A stretch of 64,000 nucleotides of DNA. Source: Promethearchaeota archaeon (GTDB taxonomy: Archaea > Asgardarchaeota > Lokiarchaeia > Sigyniarchaeales > SOKP01). This document shows, one piece after another, positions 1 through 9,481 of the stretch; position 1 is the stretch's first letter; each line of letters opens with the position of its first letter. The DNA is taken from the NCBI GenBank assembly GCA_016839705.1, contig JAEOTR010000084.1:1-64000 (forward strand). The letters run 5' to 3'. The notes beneath the pieces were generated by a model that saw only the letters and a list, made by a program, of their open reading frames with translations, ran no database searches and was not told the DNA's origin. The translations under genes were made by a program, and so were the position numbers.

Positions 1-2
1 CA

Positions 3-140
3 CTAAGAGATGCACAAGCTCATCCAGAAAAATATCCCGACCTATCAGTTAAGGTTACAGGCTACTCCGCTCGATTTATAGACATCGCAAGATCACTTCA
101 AGAGGATATTATCGCAAGAACAGTATTTAATGAACTATAG
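3..140 (+). CDS. Glycyl radical enzyme, C-terminal end (partial)
   Basis: Only the last 45 residues are in the window; the gene runs off the left edge. They contain the glycyl-radical loop 'KVTGYSARF' (family consensus RVxGY; the Arg is Lys here), with the radical-bearing Gly encoded at bases 60-62, followed by the typical tail 'LQEDIIARTVF'. Enzymes of this pyruvate formate-lyase/diol dehydratase superfamily use a protein glycyl radical for anaerobic radical chemistry. The matching activating enzyme lies just downstream on the other strand. The substrate cannot be told from the C-terminus; PFL-like, dehydratase, decarboxylase and alkyl- or arylsuccinate synthase types are all possible. The family call is firm, the subtype unknown. 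Confidence 0.93.
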   Translation, partial: LRDAQAHPEKYPDLSVKVTGYSARFIDIARSLQEDIIARTVFNEL

Positions 141-142
141 AC

Positions 143-180
143 TTTTTTTTATATTTTTATTTTTTAGTTTTTTAGTTTTT
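143..180 (+). terminator. T-rich terminator after the glycyl radical enzyme gene
   Basis: Directly after the stop codon are four T runs (8, 5, 6 and 6 T, broken by single A or AG) with no strong hairpin. Oligo-T tracts of this kind are typical archaeal intrinsic terminators. The location between convergent genes fits. Confidence 0.6.
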
Positions 181-244
181 CATCAAAAATTAAGAAGAAG
201 AGTGGTTGTTAATTAGGTTAAGATACAGAAATTGTATTATGCAA

Positions 245-1201
245 TTATCGAGTTAAGCCAGACCACTTAACGTTTTTTACTCCTGTACCTTTAGCAATTT
301 CGAGAAAATGTTCCATTTCTTCCTTCGTCATTAATGCTTCATCCCTTAAAGGCCATGATTTGCCTAATCTTGTATATTTAATTTCGCAGAGTTTATTAAA
401 ACTTAATAAATCCCATCGATCAGGAATATTATTTAATTCATTAACAATGAATTTTCCAATTCCTTTAACATTCTCTTCCGTGGCAGTATAGTTAGGTATT
501 ATTGGTGTCCTTATCCATATAATTTTTCCATTTTCTTTGGTGAACTGTGAAATCCATTTAGCATTTTCTAAAATTGTTTTATTTGAGACACCAGTATATT
601 CTTCATGCTTTTTAGGATCAATAACCTTTAAATCTAAAAGGATTATATCAACATAGGGTAATAAATCTTGATAAACTTTTATACTTGAATATCCACACGT
701 ATCTAAAGCAGTAGAAATACCTTTTGCCTTACATAATTTTAGTAGTCGTAAGAGAAAATCTGATTGTATTGTAGGTTCACCACCAGAAACGGTTATACCT
801 CCTTTGGTTTTATCAAAAAATATTTTCTCTTTCTCTATTTCATGAAAAAGAATTTCTAGATCCCACCACGTGCCAAGCATAGTTAATGCTGTACTGGGAC
901 AAGCTTCTACACAATCTCCACAACTATTACATTTCTCTCTATCAATATGTAAACCATCTTCTTCAAAAAATAAAACATCGTCTTGGCAAGCATCTATACA
1001 ACTATTGCAACCAATGCATTTACGATCTATCCATTGAAGTTGAGGTTTTTTCGGAATTGATTCTGGATTGTGACACCAAATGCATTTTAAGGGGCAATTG
1101 TTAAAAAAAATTGTGGTACGGACACCAGGACCATCGTCAGTCGCCATTCTCTCAATTTTAAAGATTAAACCTTTAGATTTTGACTCTACAATCGACACCA
1201 T
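245..1201 (-). CDS. Glycyl radical enzyme activating enzyme (radical SAM, two extra 4Fe-4S clusters)
   Basis: This is a 318-residue radical SAM activase that abstracts the Gly hydrogen of its partner glycyl radical enzyme. The N-terminal 'ERMATDDGPGVRTT' is the family signature. The radical SAM CX3CX2C is C36-C40-C43 ('CPLKCIWC'). A ferredoxin-like insert follows with two CX2CX2CX3C clusters near residues 62-72 and 91-101, then 'TVSGGEPT' (SAM binding) around 137. The clostridial-type insert is absent from E. coli PflA and typical of activases of decarboxylases, dehydratases and X-succinate synthases. The frame stays open 30 codons upstream, but that stretch is hydrophobic and AT-rich and not family-like, so the ATG at 1199-1201 was chosen. 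It converges on the glycyl radical enzyme and diverges from the TetR gene. Confidence 0.92.
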   Translation of the reverse strand: MVSIVESKSKGLIFKIERMATDDGPGVRTTIFFNNCPLKCIWCHNPESIPKKPQLQWIDRKCIGCNSCIDACQDDVLFFEEDGLHIDREKCNSCGDCVEACPSTALTMLGTWWDLEILFHEIEKEKIFFDKTKGGITVSGGEPTIQSDFLLRLLKLCKAKGISTALDTCGYSSIKVYQDLLPYVDIILLDLKVIDPKKHEEYTGVSNKTILENAKWISQFTKENGKIIWIRTPIIPNYTATEENVKGIGKFIVNELNNIPDRWDLLSFNKLCEIKYTRLGKSWPLRDEALMTKEEMEHFLEIAKGTGVKNVKWSGLTR

Positions 1202-1311
1202 TTTAATTTTTAAAATCTTGTTTAAAAAAAAGATCAAAAAGTACTTGAACAAAAAAATATTAATAAATATATTGTGTAAATTTAAACTCACTTTTATGTT
1301 CTGTGCAATCT
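1202..1311. promoter_or_regulatory. Divergent promoter region between activase and TetR genes
   Basis: A 110-base, very AT-rich divergent intergenic region. A TATA-like 'AATAAATATATT' lies near 1261-1272, a plausible TATA box for the TetR gene. A short perfect palindrome AAGTACTT sits at 1239-1246. It could be part of an operator, but eight bases is weak evidence. TetR proteins often regulate the gene they diverge from, so control of the activase is an inference from position only. Confidence 0.35.
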
Positions 1312-2046
1312 ATGAATAATGTAAAAAATATTCCTAAGAGCAAAAAAAATACAAGAAGCAGATCCCCTGAAAAGAAAGCTCAAGAATTTGATAGAATTTT
1401 GGATGTAGGGTCACAATTATTTCAAGAACAGGGTCAAGATGGTTTTACACTACGAGGTTTGGCGAAAAGATTAGGGATGACTCCAAATAATCTTTATAAT
1501 TATGTAGAAAGTAAACGAGAACTATGGATTGCAATAAGAAAAAAATTTTATGAACAATTTCGCAATGAAAACCGGGAAATCATTAAAAACTTCAGTGGAT
1601 CAACTATTGAATTATTATTAAAAGTTTTTGAACATTTTTTCAAATTCGCAGAAAAAGATTATGTTGCTTTTCGAATGATGCATATTATCCGTTCTCCCCC
1701 ATCAGATAAAATAGGACCGTTTGAAAAGGAATATAAACAATTTGGTTTTCTAGATGGTACTACTAATCTAATTCAAGAAGCAATTGATAATGGGGAAATC
1801 AAAGAAAAGAATGCCGCAATACTCACATTCTTTCTATTTAGTATTTTATTAGGAAGTGCTATGGTGGAATACGTTATGCGGGATATCGAGGAGAATAGTA
1901 ATAAAAAAGGAAAAGAAATAGAAGAATTTGTGCAATTTGGATCTCAAAATTTCACCAGTAAGGAATTTCGGAAGTATGCGTTAAAGAAAATTGAAAAAGG
2001 ATTAAATGATCCTAATTTATTATTAGATGAATCTGAATATAAATAA
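1312..2046 (+). CDS. TetR/AcrR family transcriptional regulator
   Basis: 244 residues. The N-terminus has the TetR helix-turn-helix: 'RILDVGSQLFQEQG' then 'FTLRGLAKRLGMTPNNLYNY' around residues 25-65, followed by 'KRELWIAI'. The C-terminal ~170 residues are helical and ligand-binding-like; they end in a charged tail. An upstream GTG (1303) is in frame, but the ATG at 1312 is the more usual choice. It is divergent from the glycyl radical activase, so it probably controls that system or itself. The ligand is unknown. Confidence 0.88.
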   Translation: MNNVKNIPKSKKNTRSRSPEKKAQEFDRILDVGSQLFQEQGQDGFTLRGLAKRLGMTPNNLYNYVESKRELWIAIRKKFYEQFRNENREIIKNFSGSTIELLLKVFEHFFKFAEKDYVAFRMMHIIRSPPSDKIGPFEKEYKQFGFLDGTTNLIQEAIDNGEIKEKNAAILTFFLFSILLGSAMVEYVMRDIEENSNKKGKEIEEFVQFGSQNFTSKEFRKYALKKIEKGLNDPNLLLDESEYK

Positions 2047-2675
2047 GTGCCCAAATATTTCATTTCTTCTAAAAAATTTACTTCTGCATAATCTCCTCAA
2101 AATAATATTTGTTTAAAATTCAATAATAACAAGACTCTTTTCCAGAAACAAATTTAATCAAAAATAAAATTTGTTTTAAATTCAGATTCTTTCAATTTTA
2201 AAGATTAATCCTTTAGATTTTAACTCTATAATGCACCACTAATAAATTCTAAAATATATTTTAGTAAAAAACTAGTTACTTAAGTAGAAGTTATTAATTT
2301 TTAAATTTTTTCTATAATCATGTTAAGCTTTGTCGAAAAACTATATGTTTCGAAGCAGATTATTTCAGTTTTATTCATAATGTTTTAAGTCTTCATAAGA
2401 ATTAAACGGATAACTTTCTCAACTTTTAAAATCTACTCCCCCATTATAATGAGTTTTTATATATTTCTAAGATTCTTAAAGTGTTTATATGAATTTGGGA
2501 AAATTCCTTCAAAAATTTATTAATGAAGATGAAATCATTGATTAAGATGTTAATAATTCATAAATTGTATACCCAGATTCCGTATATTTTTTCTCAATGT
2601 TAATACCAGTATGAAGTTTTAAAATATCTTAGAAAAACTTTTTTGATTTCCACAATTAGATAGAAATAGCAGAAT
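2047..2675. other. Long AT-rich intergenic region before uvrA
   Basis: About 630 bases without a credible gene on either strand. It holds two imperfect direct copies of an AT-rich stretch around 2101-2122 and 2163-2185, a relic of the activase 5' end at 2188-2238 (separate entry), and multiple short stops in all frames. No RNA gene was recognised. Confidence 0.6.
2188..2238 (-). pseudogene. Relic of the 5' end of a glycyl radical activase gene
   Basis: About 50 bases match the 5' end of the activase at 1149-1199, same orientation, with only a handful of differences. Read on the minus strand they still spell residues like 'SKGLIFKIER', but the start codon is lost and the in-frame sequence breaks off. 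The similarity fades on both sides. It looks like the scar of a duplicated or displaced second activase. Confidence 0.7.
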
Positions 2676-5546
2676 ATGAATGAATTTATAGTCATTAAGG
2701 GTGCTAGACAGAATAACTTAAAGAATATTGATGTGGTAATACCACGTAATAAGCTTGTAGTTGTAACTGGTATCAGTGGAAGTGGGAAATCTAGTTTGGC
2801 AATGGATACGTTATATGCTGAAGGGCAAAGAAGATTTTTAGAATCTTTATCCAGTTATGCTAGACAGTTTTTAGGTGAGATGGATAAACCTGATGTAGAT
2901 TCAATTGAGGGATTATCTCCCGCGATCGCAATTGAGCAAAAAACACTTTCTAAAAACCCAAGAAGCACTGTAGGAACAGTTACAGAGATTTATGATTATT
3001 ATAGGCTATTATTTGCAAATATTGGAATTCCTCATTGTCCCATATGTGGAAAAGAAATAAATCCGCAAACACCTCAACAAATTATTCAAATTGTTTTAGA
3101 TTCAATCAAACCTAATCAGAAATTTATAATTAAAGCACCAATAATTAGGGATCGGAAAGGAGAGTATAAAGAACTCCTACAAGACTTAAAGAAACAAGGT
3201 TACGTGAGAATAGAAATTGATGGAATTCAGTATACTTTAGATGAAGAAATATCAATGGAGAAAAATATCAAACATAATATCAATGTAATTATTGATAGGC
3301 TCATAATGCGCAAAGAAATTAAAACCAGGTTAGCTGATTCAATTGAAACTGCATTAGAATTAGCAGAAGGTTTAGTTATTATTGAGATTATTGACAAGGG
3401 AGAACAAATTTTTTCAGAGCATCTTGCGTGCATTGATTGTAAAACATCTTTCCCACAATTAGATCCAAAAATGTTTTCATTCAATATTCCTCATGGAAGT
3501 TGTAAATACTGCAGCGGATTAGGTACTGTTATGGAATTTGATTATAGTTTAATAATAGGGAATGATTTAACGGTTCCGCTTAAAGAAACACCAATCAGAA
3601 ATATACCCGGATCTGGATCTTTAACTGGATATTTTTGGCAATCTATGACCCAAGTGGCAAAGCATTATGGATTTAATGCTAACAAAACACCACTTCAAGA
3701 TATTGAGCCTGCTATACTCAAAAAAATATTGTTTGGTTCTGAAAATGAGTCAATTGATCTTCATTTTGAAAGCAATGGGAACGACTATAGAAATCAAAAT
3801 GGTGAATTTAAATCATCATATGACGTTACTAGACCTTTTGAAGGAATTATTCCAATGTTACATAGAAGATACATGGAAACTCGTTCAGATTGGGCTCGAG
3901 ATACATATGAAAGTTTTATGAATCGTATCGATTGTCCTCAATGCAAAGGAAAAAGACTAAGACCAGAGAGCTTATCGGTAACTATTAGTAATTTGAATAT
4001 CGCACAATTAACTGATTTAGCTGTAAAAGAATCTGTCAAATTTTTTAAATCATTAAAGTTAAATGAGACTGAAGTATCGATCGTAAAAGAAGTTATGAAA
4101 GAAATTATGGATCGATTGTCTTTTTTAGAAAATGTAGGTTTAGATTATATTTCATTGAGTCGACGTTCGCATACTCTATCAGTTGGAGAAGCAGAAAGAA
4201 TTAGATTAGCAACTCAATTAGGTTCTAGTTTGGTAGGAGTATTATACGTTTTAGATGAACCAAGCGTTGGTTTACATCAAAGGGATATAAATCGTCTTAT
4301 TAATATGTTAAAAAAGTTAAGGGATTTGGGTAATACTGTCATTGTTGTCGAACATGATGAAGCGATAATGCAAAACGCTGATCATATTATTGACTTGGGA
4401 CCTTTAGCTGGTGTCCATGGAGGAGAAATAGTAGCTGAAGGGACATTGGAAGAGATCACAAAATCTGACACTCTCACAGGAAAATATCTATCAGGTAAAG
4501 AAAAAATAATAATCCCAAAAAATCGTCGTATATCAACTGATGAAAATCTTGAGATATTAGGGGCACGAGAAAACAACCTCAAAAATATAAATGTGAAAAT
4601 TCCTTTAGGAGTATTTTCTTGTGTAACAGGTGTTTCAGGAGCTGGAAAAACAAGCCTCATTATAGAATGCTTATATAAAGGTTTACATAATTTGATAAAT
4701 ACACGGAGTTCAAAAATAAAAGAAGGGGATTTTGACTCCATCAAGGGTTATGACAATATAGATAAAATCATAAATATAGATCAATCTCCGATTGGAAGAA
4801 CTCCAAGATCTGTACCGGCAACATATACAAAAGCATTAGATTACATTAGAGATCTTTTTGCAGGATTGCTAGAATCAAGAGAAAGAGGATATAATAAAGG
4901 TAGATTTAGTTTCAATACTAAATCCGGTCACTGTAAAAAATGCAAAGGTACAGGATATATACTTAAAGAAATGTATTTCTTACCTGATGTATATATTAAA
5001 TGTGATTTATGTAAAGAAAAAAGATATAATGCTGAAACTTTAGAAGTTAAATATAAAGAGAAAACGATTGCTGACGTCTTGAAAATGACATTCAACCAAG
5101 CTCTAGAATTTTTTGAAAATATTCCAAATCTAAAAAGAACCCTAAAGACTGTCGTAGATGTGGGATTAGGATACTTAGAACTAGGTCAATCATCAACAAC
5201 ATTAAGTGGGGGAGAATCCCAAAGATTAAAAATTGCGAGAGAGTTGCGGAAAACTAGCACAGGAAATACTCTTTATGTACTAGATGAGCCCACAACGGGT
5301 TTACATATGTATGATATTAAGTTTTTATTAGAAGTTCTTCAAAGATTAGTAGATAAAGGAAACACAGTTATAATTATTGAACACAATATGGATATTATAA
5401 AATCTGCTGATTATATTATAGATCTTGGACCTGAGGGTGGTGAAAAGGGTGGAAATATTGTTGTAACAGGCACTCCCGAAGAAATTATAAAAAATAATCA
5501 TTCTTTCACCGCTCAGTTTTTAAATGAATACTTAAATAATAAATAA
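2676..5546 (+). CDS. uvrA: Excinuclease ABC subunit A (UvrA)
   Basis: 956 residues, normal UvrA length. This is the damage-recognition ATPase of bacterial-type nucleotide excision repair. The first Walker A 'GISGSGKSS' is at 32-40, the first zinc module begins 'CPICG' near 120, and there is a CX2C near 253. The first ABC signature is 'LSVGEAERIRLA' near 498 (consensus LSGGE; Val replaces Gly), followed by 'VLYVLDEPSVGLHQRD'. The second Walker A is 'GVSGAGKTS' near 652, the second zinc finger 'CKKCKGTGY...CDLC' near 755-775, and the second signature 'LSGGESQRLKIA' near 843. UvrABC in archaea is regarded as acquired from bacteria. uvrB and uvrC are not in the window. A GNAT gene follows after 26 bases. 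Confidence 0.97.
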   Translation: MNEFIVIKGARQNNLKNIDVVIPRNKLVVVTGISGSGKSSLAMDTLYAEGQRRFLESLSSYARQFLGEMDKPDVDSIEGLSPAIAIEQKTLSKNPRSTVGTVTEIYDYYRLLFANIGIPHCPICGKEINPQTPQQIIQIVLDSIKPNQKFIIKAPIIRDRKGEYKELLQDLKKQGYVRIEIDGIQYTLDEEISMEKNIKHNINVIIDRLIMRKEIKTRLADSIETALELAEGLVIIEIIDKGEQIFSEHLACIDCKTSFPQLDPKMFSFNIPHGSCKYCSGLGTVMEFDYSLIIGNDLTVPLKETPIRNIPGSGSLTGYFWQSMTQVAKHYGFNANKTPLQDIEPAILKKILFGSENESIDLHFESNGNDYRNQNGEFKSSYDVTRPFEGIIPMLHRRYMETRSDWARDTYESFMNRIDCPQCKGKRLRPESLSVTISNLNIAQLTDLAVKESVKFFKSLKLNETEVSIVKEVMKEIMDRLSFLENVGLDYISLSRRSHTLSVGEAERIRLATQLGSSLVGVLYVLDEPSVGLHQRDINRLINMLKKLRDLGNTVIVVEHDEAIMQNADHIIDLGPLAGVHGGEIVAEGTLEEITKSDTLTGKYLSGKEKIIIPKNRRISTDENLEILGARENNLKNINVKIPLGVFSCVTGVSGAGKTSLIIECLYKGLHNLINTRSSKIKEGDFDSIKGYDNIDKIINIDQSPIGRTPRSVPATYTKALDYIRDLFAGLLESRERGYNKGRFSFNTKSGHCKKCKGTGYILKEMYFLPDVYIKCDLCKEKRYNAETLEVKYKEKTIADVLKMTFNQALEFFENIPNLKRTLKTVVDVGLGYLELGQSSTTLSGGESQRLKIARELRKTSTGNTLYVLDEPTTGLHMYDIKFLLEVLQRLVDKGNTVIIIEHNMDIIKSADYIIDLGPEGGEKGGNIVVTGTPEEIIKNNHSFTAQFLNEYLNNK

Positions 5547-5572
5547 ATCCTTAAAAAATTAAGGTGTTCTAA

Positions 5573-6037
5573 ATGCAAATATTTTTAGCGGAAGAATCCC
5601 ATCTTTCAGGGATCTTGGAAATATGGAAAGAATTCATGGATTATCATAAGGATTTAGATTCTTTGTTTACTAGAAGAGAAGATGGTCATCTAAATTTCAA
5701 AAAATATATTAGAAATTTAATTAAATCAAATAACGCTCAGGTGTTAGTAGTTTTAGATAAAGAAGATGTTGTAGGATATTCAATATCTCTCATACAATTT
5801 TACCCTCCGGTCTTTAAACAAAGAGGTTATGGATTAATTAATGATATAGCTATAAAAGAAACCCATAGAAGGAAAGGTTTAGGGGAACAAATGCTTTCTA
5901 AAATGTTTCAATGGTTTGAATCTCATGGGTTAGATAGAATCGAATTACGTGTCTCTGTGAGAAATAAAATAGGCTATTCATTTTGGAAGAAAAATGGATT
6001 TAAAGATTATCAGCATATTTTATATTTAAAAAGGTAA
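5573..6037 (+). CDS. GNAT family N-acetyltransferase
   Basis: 154 residues, a single GNAT domain. Acetyl-CoA pyrophosphate loop 'RRKGLG' (motif A, consensus Q/RxxGxG/A) sits near residue 103, preceded by the beta-strand 'INDIAIKETH'. The end 'RNKIGYSFWKKNGFKDY' is typical motif B of the family. The substrate (amine, amino acid or protein N-terminus) cannot be read from the sequence. It lies 26 bases behind uvrA and may be co-transcribed. Confidence 0.88.
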   Translation: MQIFLAEESHLSGILEIWKEFMDYHKDLDSLFTRREDGHLNFKKYIRNLIKSNNAQVLVVLDKEDVVGYSISLIQFYPPVFKQRGYGLINDIAIKETHRRKGLGEQMLSKMFQWFESHGLDRIELRVSVRNKIGYSFWKKNGFKDYQHILYLKR

Positions 6038-6206
6038 TAGAATAAGATTAGTTTCAGAAGCTAAAAGAAATTTCATTTTTATGCTTAACATATTCTTTAT
6101 TAAATCTTAAAATTTAGGATAAAATTCTAAACTTATAGTTGATATTTTTATACTATTAATATAGATTATATAGATTGTATTAATTATTCGAGATTCGTGG
6201 TAATTT

Positions 6207-8012
6207 ATGACAGAAGTTGAAAATAAGATAATTAGGGCTCCTATTACTTGTATTTTAGGTCACATAGATCATGGTAAAACCACTATCCTAGATTATATTA
6301 GAGGAACAATTGTTCAGCAAAGAGAGGCTGCGGGAATTACTCAACATATTGGAGCATCTTATTTTCCAACTGAAGATATTAAAAATTTTTTAAGGAAATC
6401 AAAACAGGAATTCGCAGAAAAAGATATTAAACTTCCAGGCATATTAGTGATCGATACACCAGGTCACGCTGCCTTTCTAAATCTACGACGTCGCGGTGGT
6501 GCAGTAGCAGACATAGCTATCTTAGTAATTGACGTGACTGCTGGTACTATGCCAATAACCTGGGAATCTGTGAGAATTTTAAGAGATCGAAAAACACCTT
6601 TTGTAATCGCAGCAAATAAAATTGATAGAATCTCTGGTTGGAAGTCTAAAAAAGATGCAGATTTTTTAGATTCATACAACAGTCAAAAACCCCATGTTAA
6701 AGAATTTTTAGACGAAAAAATATTTCAAATTATGGGAAATTTTTTAGAAGAGGGATTTAAGGGAATAGAAAGATATGATAAAATTAAAGATTTTACCAAG
6801 CAGGTGGCTATTGTTCCTACAAGTGGTAAAACTGGAGAGGGAATTTCCACCTTGCTGTTGATATTAATGGGATTAGTTCAACAATATCTAACGGAAAATC
6901 TGAAGTTTTCTGAAGGACCTGCTAAAGGTGTAGTATTGGAAGTTAAAAAGGAGAAGGGACAAGGGAAAACTATGGACGTCTTAATCTATGATGGTGTTAT
7001 TAATAAGGGAGATGAGTTTATAGTTGGGGGTTTAGAAAAACCGATTAAATCAAAAGTGAGAGCGTTATTAATACCAAAGCCATTAGACGAAATAAGAGAT
7101 CCAAGACAAAAATTTGATTCAGTTGATTTAGTAGCTGCAGCAGCAGGTATTAAAATTCTTTCACCAAATATAGAAAATGTTGTAGCTGGATCCCCTTTTA
7201 GGGGAATTGGAGATCCCTCTGAAGAAACTACTATATATAATGAAGTTGAATCTGAAGTAGAAAGCATTCGTATTAAAACTGATAAAGCTGGTGTTGTTTT
7301 AAAAGCAGATACATTAGGATCTCTTGAAGCTTTAGAAAATCATTTTACAAAAAATGGAGTTAAAATCAGCATTGCGGATGTAGGACCAATTAAAAAAGAA
7401 GATATAATCAATGCGAATATTGTAAAAGAATTTGACCCTTACTCTGCAACCGTGCTTGGATTTAATGTTCCGATACTTCCTGAAGCAAACGAGCAAGCAC
7501 TTACTGATAACATACGGATTTTTACTAATAATGTAATCTATCGATTATTAGAAGATTACATAGAATATTCTGATACAAGAAAAGCAGAAGATACTGCTAA
7601 AGGATTAAGTGAGTTAATTCTACCCGCAAAACTAAAAATGTTACCAGATTTTATCTTTAGAAATTCAAATCCCGCTGTGTTCGGTGTAAAAGTTGAAGCA
7701 GGAACGTTATATCCAAAAGTACCATTAATAACTGAAGAAGGCAAAAGGGTTAAAAGAATTCATCAAATTCAAGACAAAGGACAGACTGTGGAAAAAGCAG
7801 TAAGGGATTCGGAAGTTGCAGTGTCTATCCGTGGTATCGAAATAGGAAGAGATATTGGAAATGATGAAACTCTTTTTGTGAATCTCCCAGAATCTCATGT
7901 AAGGCAATTAATGGGAAAATTCCTTGATGAATTAACCACAGATCAAAAGGAGGCTCTTAGAGAATTTATTAAATTAAAAAGAACTCATGAACACCCATGG
8001 TGGGGGATGTAG
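6207..8012 (+). CDS. infB: Translation initiation factor aIF5B (IF2 family)
   Basis: 601 residues, the usual archaeal aIF5B length. It is the GTPase that promotes ribosomal subunit joining and initiator tRNA positioning. G1 is 'GHIDHGKT' at residues 18-25, 'AAGITQHIGA' is the switch I region, G3 'DTPGH' near 83 and G4 'NKID' near 137. The C-terminus has the beta-barrel and helix organisation of aIF5B. It starts at ATG 6207, followed 8 bases later by cca, so the two are probably co-transcribed. It is notable in a genome that seems to use many unusual start codons. Confidence 0.97.
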   Translation: MTEVENKIIRAPITCILGHIDHGKTTILDYIRGTIVQQREAAGITQHIGASYFPTEDIKNFLRKSKQEFAEKDIKLPGILVIDTPGHAAFLNLRRRGGAVADIAILVIDVTAGTMPITWESVRILRDRKTPFVIAANKIDRISGWKSKKDADFLDSYNSQKPHVKEFLDEKIFQIMGNFLEEGFKGIERYDKIKDFTKQVAIVPTSGKTGEGISTLLLILMGLVQQYLTENLKFSEGPAKGVVLEVKKEKGQGKTMDVLIYDGVINKGDEFIVGGLEKPIKSKVRALLIPKPLDEIRDPRQKFDSVDLVAAAAGIKILSPNIENVVAGSPFRGIGDPSEETTIYNEVESEVESIRIKTDKAGVVLKADTLGSLEALENHFTKNGVKISIADVGPIKKEDIINANIVKEFDPYSATVLGFNVPILPEANEQALTDNIRIFTNNVIYRLLEDYIEYSDTRKAEDTAKGLSELILPAKLKMLPDFIFRNSNPAVFGVKVEAGTLYPKVPLITEEGKRVKRIHQIQDKGQTVEKAVRDSEVAVSIRGIEIGRDIGNDETLFVNLPESHVRQLMGKFLDELTTDQKEALREFIKLKRTHEHPWWGM

Positions 8013-8020
8013 TCAATTCA

Positions 8021-9478
8021 ATGTCCCCATTTGGTGAAATTTTTGAAGAAATTCTAAAGGAAATTACTCCCACTCAAAAAGAGATAGATTCAATTAATAA
8101 TATAGCTGAGATATTAAAAAAACAGCTGAAAAAAAGAGCCATTGAATTACAAATTAATTATACAAAGATCGAGCCTCAAGGTTCAACAGGAATCAAACAG
8201 ACACAATTAAAAGATGATTTTGATATCGATCTATTTATCGGATTAGATTATAAAGATTTTGAACCAAAATATCAGGGACTAAGCAGGAATAAATTAAAAA
8301 AAGAGTCTAAAAAGGATTTCTTGGATTTATGCAATAACTGGGTCATCCCAAGTTTGTCCTTGAGGGAATTTAAGAATCCTCGTCTTTTATATGCTGAACA
8401 TCCTTATGTAACAGTAGATTATCATAGTAGGGATGTAAGAATAAAGATTGATATTGTTCTGTATTTTGATTTAGAGTTAGAATTGATTCAAGAACAAGGA
8501 CCCATAACTGCTGTTGATAGATCTCCTTGGCATGGACGCTTTATACGAGATAATTTATCACAAGATCAAAAAAATAACGTTCGTCTTCTAAAACAATTTT
8601 TCAAATCTAATCATAGCTATGGTGATAAGAGCTCTTTAGGAAAAGTGGGTTTTATAGGATATAGTGCAGAATTACTCATTTATTATTTTAATAATATCTC
8701 AAACCTTTTTGATAACTTTATTAAACTGAGAACAACCCCATTAGATTATTACAATAGAAAAATCGAAGAATTAAAAAAAATTAAACATTTTCAAAATGAT
8801 TACTTAATTATTGTAGATCCCATTGATAAGAATAGAAATGTAGCTTCAGCAATATCAGAAAGAGCCTATAAATACTGTAACTATAGAATTAACAGTTTTT
8901 TAAAAAATCCAAGCAGAAGTTTTTTTGAAATAAAACCCATTCCTGAATTTGAATTAAAAAATTCAACAGAACTATCTCTCTCAAAAATTTTTATTATTGA
9001 AATAAGGAATCTTGATAGTAAAATTCATTACACAATAAATAGAGATAAACTACATTCTCTTGGAGAATACATTAAATCTGTAGGAGAAAAAGAGGCTACA
9101 CACGCAGAAAAATTTGGTACAATAATCTATGAAGTATATTTCGAAGATAATCTCAATGAATATAACATTGTTTTATATTGTGAAAAACCAGATATTACAA
9201 AAACTTATATTCGTAAGGGACCTTCAGTTAAAGATGGGTTTCATGCCAAAAATTTTAAAAAAAAAAATCCCAATCATTTTGAAAAAAACGGATATTTTTG
9301 GGTAGAAACTAAAAGAGATTTTAGCAATATCCTTCTCTTTTTACAATATATAATCAACCAGAGGATCCCCGAAAATTTCAAAGTTATCAATATCGCAAAT
9401 TGCTTAAATATAATTACCACTTCAGGAAAGAAAGCGACTACAATCCTTACTCGTATGGTGCTACCCTTTTATTTATAG
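8021..9478 (+). CDS. cca: CCA-adding tRNA nucleotidyltransferase (archaeal class I)
   Basis: 485 residues. It adds or repairs the 3'-CCA of tRNA. The nucleotidyltransferase core is 'GSTGIKQTQLKDDFDIDLF' near residues 53-72, where GS and the DxD pair are catalytic; the third acidic residue is in 'RIKIDIVLY' near 147. The protein is somewhat longer than common archaeal enzymes (~440-460). An ATG at 7997 inside infB is in frame, but the ATG at 8021 after the infB stop gives a family-like N-terminus and was chosen. It is directly downstream of infB. Confidence 0.93.
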   Translation: MSPFGEIFEEILKEITPTQKEIDSINNIAEILKKQLKKRAIELQINYTKIEPQGSTGIKQTQLKDDFDIDLFIGLDYKDFEPKYQGLSRNKLKKESKKDFLDLCNNWVIPSLSLREFKNPRLLYAEHPYVTVDYHSRDVRIKIDIVLYFDLELELIQEQGPITAVDRSPWHGRFIRDNLSQDQKNNVRLLKQFFKSNHSYGDKSSLGKVGFIGYSAELLIYYFNNISNLFDNFIKLRTTPLDYYNRKIEELKKIKHFQNDYLIIVDPIDKNRNVASAISERAYKYCNYRINSFLKNPSRSFFEIKPIPEFELKNSTELSLSKIFIIEIRNLDSKIHYTINRDKLHSLGEYIKSVGEKEATHAEKFGTIIYEVYFEDNLNEYNIVLYCEKPDITKTYIRKGPSVKDGFHAKNFKKKNPNHFEKNGYFWVETKRDFSNILLFLQYIINQRIPENFKVINIANCLNIITTSGKKATTILTRMVLPFYL

Positions 9479-9481
9479 AAC

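Noticed and set aside
1239-1246. AAGTACTT palindrome as a TetR operator
   Set aside because: Only 8 bases, flanks do not extend the symmetry, and such short palindromes are expected by chance in AT-rich DNA.
886-1319. Plus-strand open frames opposite the activase gene
   Set aside because: They are antisense to a well-supported radical SAM gene, lack SD and family features; shadows.
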